Source: Anaeromyces robustus (Eukaryota; Neocallimastigomycota; Neocallimastigomycetes; Neocallimastigales; Neocallimastigaceae). Taken from it: a DNA stretch of 37,500 nt. Below the pieces are notes generated by a model, which worked only from the letters and a program-made list of their open reading frames with translations, did not search any database and was not told the DNA's origin. Positions 34,507 through 37,500 of this stretch are shown here, in pieces. The translations under genes were made by a program, and so were the position numbers. The DNA lies in assembly GCA_002104895.1 (NCBI GenBank), contig MCFG01000160.1:75001-112500 (forward strand), written 5' to 3'. Position 1 is the stretch's first letter. Each line of letters starts with the position of its first letter.

Positions 34507-37500
34507 ATGAAATATATATCTTCTCTTTTATTTTTAGTTGGATTAAGCTCTCGTTTAGTCCACGCATATGACGAATGTAAAGGTTGTACTGTGTATTATG
34601 AGGATGATACAAAATGGGGTGTTGAAAATGACGACTGGTGTAGTAAGTTTAAAATTTTAACTAAATATATTTTATTATAATCTTTTTATTTATAGAAGTT
34701 TTTATTTTATTTTATTTTATTTTATTATGTATTCTAAATATTATATGAACTTTTTATAACTATAATTTTTTTATGTAAATATTATAGTTATTCCATCATC
34801 ATGTGAAACAAGTGTAAAGGAATGTTTCTCTTATCCATTATATCCATGTTGTGAAGGATGTAATGTTTATGAAGAAACCGAAGAAGGTAAATGGGGTATT
34901 GAAAATGATGCTTGGTGTGGTGTTAAAGATTCATGTTTTGAAACTGAAAATCCAGAAACACCAGAAACACCAGAAACACCAGAAAATCCAGAAACTCCAG
35001 AAACTCCAAATGAAGGTAATTTTATTATATAATAAAATAATCATATTATTAAATATATATAAAAATATAAATATAAATATAATTTATTTATAAAAACAGT
35101 ATAAATATAAATATTATAAATAAAAAAAAAACAATAAATAATAAATAATAAAAATAAAGTAATAAAATATAAGCAATATTAATAAAATAATATAAATATA
35201 AATATAAATATTAAAATATAAATATAAATATTAAAATATAAATATAAATCTTAAAATATAAATATAAATATAAACATAAATGTTAAAATATAAATATAAA
35301 TATAAATATAATATTAAAATATAAATATAAATGAATATAAATATAAATATGAATATGAATATAAATATAAAATTAAAAATTTAAATTAAAAATAAAATGT
35401 TTTAAAAAAGTCCAATAAGTATTGTTAAAAATATGATAATTTATTAACTTTAGAAAAAATAATAATATAATATATTAATAATTCCCATAATTCATATTAA
35501 TCATTTTTTTATTTTAACAATAAATTAATTTATATTTATTAGATAATCCAAATTATATTCTTCAAAATGGTTGGTACACTATTAAAAACGTTGGTTCTGG
35601 AAAATACCTTCAAGTCAGTTACGGAAGTGCTTCTGACAGTGCCAATGTTGTTATTGGTTCTAATGCTCAAAAATGGAAACTTGAACATGTTGATGATGAT
35701 TACTTCACTTTACTTTCCATGTATGGTAATTACATGATTGATATTGCTATGGGTGAAGATAAGGATGGTTCTAATGTTCAAATATATTCTGCCTATGGTG
35801 GTGAAGCTCAACAATTTAGTGTTATAAAAACATCTAGAGAAAATGTTTACCTTATTGGTACTAAGGTTTCTGGAGGTAAAAGAGTTTTTGATGTTGAAAA
35901 AGCAAGTAAAGCTGAAGGTAGTAATGTTTTACAATGGGTTAATGGTGGTGAAAAAGATAATCAAATTTGGATTTTCGAAGCTATTAAAGCTCCAAGTGAA
36001 GAAGATCTTGAAGTAAAATCAGCAGGATTAAAACTTTGGTATAATAATCCAGCTGGAGAATGGACTGAAGCTCTTCCAGTAGGTAATTCTCATCTTGGTG
36101 CTATGATATATGGTGGTGCTCAACGTGATGAATTACAATTAAATGAAGATACTTTCTGGGCTGGTGGTCCACATAACAATATTCCAGGAAATGCTGCTAA
36201 TGCTTTACCACAAGCTCGTCAAATGATTTTCGAAGGTAGATTTGGTCAAGCTGAAAATTACATTAATCAAAATTTCTTCACTGGTCAAAATGGTATGGGT
36301 TATCTTACTTTAGGAAGTCTTTTCATTAATTTCTCTGATATTAAGGATTACTCAAATTACTATCGTGAATTAGATATCAGTAATGCTATTGCTACTACTA
36401 CCTTTAATGCTAATGGAGGAAGTATGGAAAGAACATTATTTGCTTCTATGACTGATGATGTTTTAGTTTATCATATTTCTTCTGAAAAAGCTACTAGTTT
36501 CTCTCTTAGTCATAAATGTGCTCTTTCAACTTCTGTTTCATCCTCTGGTAATCGTTTAATTATTCAAGTTAGAGGTAAAGATCAAGAAGGTGTTAGAGGA
36601 CAACTTTCTGCTTACGGTATTGCTGAAGTTGTTACTGATGGTAGAGTAAGTGCTAGTGGTTCATCACTTTCAGTTTCTGGTGCTAAGGAAGCTATGATTA
36701 TTTTCTCTGCTGCTACTAACTTTGTTAATTATCGTGATGTTTCTGGTGATGCTAAGAAGAAGGTTGAAGCTACTTTACAAAAGGTTAAAAACGTTGCTTA
36801 TGAAACATTAAAGGAAAGACATATTGAAGCTTACAAGAAACAATTCGATCGTGTTAAGATAGCTCTTCCAGTTAACAGTAGTGCTCAAAACCCAACTATG
36901 GATAGATTAGCTAATTTCAACAGATCAGGAGATCAAGATCTTGTAGCTTTAATGTTCCAATATGGTCGTTATTTATTAATTTCTTCTTCTCAACCAGGAG
37001 GTCAACCAGCTAATCTTCAAGGTATTTGGAATGATAGTACTGATGCTCCATGGGATAGTAAATATACCATTAACATTAATGCTCAAATGAATTACTGGCC
37101 AGCTGAAGTTACAAATCTTAGTGAATGTCATGAACCATTATTCTCACTTATTCGTGATCTTTCCGTTACTGGTAAGGAAGCTGCTTCAAGAATTTATAAG
37201 GCTGAAGGTTGGATGGCTCACCATAACACTGATATCTGGCGTATCTCTGGTCCAGTTGATGGTGCTTTCTGGGGTATGTGGCCAAATGGTGGTGGATGGC
37301 TTTCTACTCACATCTGGCAACATTATCTTTTCACTGGTGACAAAGATTTCCTTGAAGAATATTATCCAATCTTAAGAGATGCTGCTAAATTCTTTGTTTC
37401 TAGTATGGTTAAAGATCCAAATACTGGTTACTTAGTTACTGTTCCATCTACTTCACCAGAACATGGTTATTCTTCTGATGGTTCATCAATGACTGCTGGT
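34507..37500 (+). CDS. secreted double-dockerin, ricin-type lectin (CBM13-like), GH95 alpha-L-fucosidase, 3' partial
   Basis: Role: hydrolysis of alpha-L-fucosyl residues (GH95, inverting) of plant or other glycans, tethered to the fungal cellulosome. Exons: 34507-34642, 34788-35015, 35543->37500; 774 residues are visible before the window ends. Order: signal peptide 1-20 (MKYISSLLFLVGLSSRLVHA); a short dockerin-like unit 21-45 with KWGVENDDWC; a full fungal dockerin 57-97 (YPLYPCCEGCNVYEE, then KWGIENDAWCGV); a Pro-Glu-Thr repeat linker 98-121; a ricin-B/CBM13-like domain about 125-265; the GH95 domain from about 284. GH95 signatures are EALPVGNSHLGAMIYGG, LQLNEDTFWAGGP, QPANLQGIWND, INAQMNYWPAEVTNLSE, HHNTDIW and STHIWQHYLFTGDK. 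The Asn pair N632/N634 (NIN) and Glu E761 (SPEHG) correspond to the catalytic residues known in bifidobacterial AfcA; the catalytic Asp lies beyond the edge. The catalytic part is intronless. Confidence 0.95.
35180..35380. repeat. AT-rich minisatellite in intron 2 of the GH95 gene
   Basis: Imperfect tandem units built from ATAAATATAAATATTAAA-like blocks (period about 22, variable) fill much of the 527-bp second intron, which is far longer than the 145-bp first intron. Confidence 0.8.

Noticed and set aside
34851-35093. Plus-strand frame with KHQKHQK repeats
   Set aside because: Alternate-frame reading of the Pro-Glu-Thr linker of the dockerin gene; the true frame gives a dockerin with conserved Cys and Trp.
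37121-37375. Small plus-strand frame inside the GH95 domain
   Set aside because: Out-of-frame shadow of a strongly conserved GH95 segment.

Overview
The window is nuclear DNA from a eukaryote, most likely an anaerobic gut fungus (Neocallimastigomycota; genus not determinable). Four things point there: extreme AT richness with long A/T homopolymers and AT-only microsatellites; short GT-AG introns splitting every gene; a secreted enzyme carrying fungal-type (CBM10-like) dockerins, the cellulosome docking module of this phylum; and a FOP-family centrosomal/basal-body protein, as expected of a fungus with flagellated zoospores. No bacterial-type operons, rRNA, tRNA, CRISPR or intact transposons were seen.

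Layout. 1-3440 (+): the 3' part of an MDM31/MDM32-family organelle inner-membrane gene, cut by the left edge. 3441-6171: gene-free A/T-rich spacer. 6172-13288 (-): a 29-exon RAD54B/RDH54-type DNA translocase with several 20-33 nt exons and introns filled with ATT/AAAT microsatellites. 14832-15774 (-): a lysine-rich protein with a C-terminal SMAP domain. 16464-18474 (-): a 9-exon FOP/CEP20-like LisH protein. 21085-24485 (+): a divergent Hsp70/HSPA12-like protein with degenerate nucleotide motifs and coiled coils. 26758-28158 (-): a 5-exon, four-helix membrane protein of unknown family. 28159-34506: 6.3 kb without a gene I can support, rich in microsatellites and possibly holding decayed coding fragments. 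34507-37500 (+): a secreted double-dockerin, ricin-type lectin (CBM13-like), GH95 alpha-L-fucosidase, cut by the right edge.

The genes do not form a single pathway. They are ordinary nuclear housekeeping genes (recombination, basal body, organelle shape, nucleolar) beside one accessory plant-polysaccharide-degrading enzyme. Gene models were built by hand from splice sites, reading-frame continuity and remembered family motifs. The summed exon lengths of every complete model give an intact frame. No alignment or database search was run.
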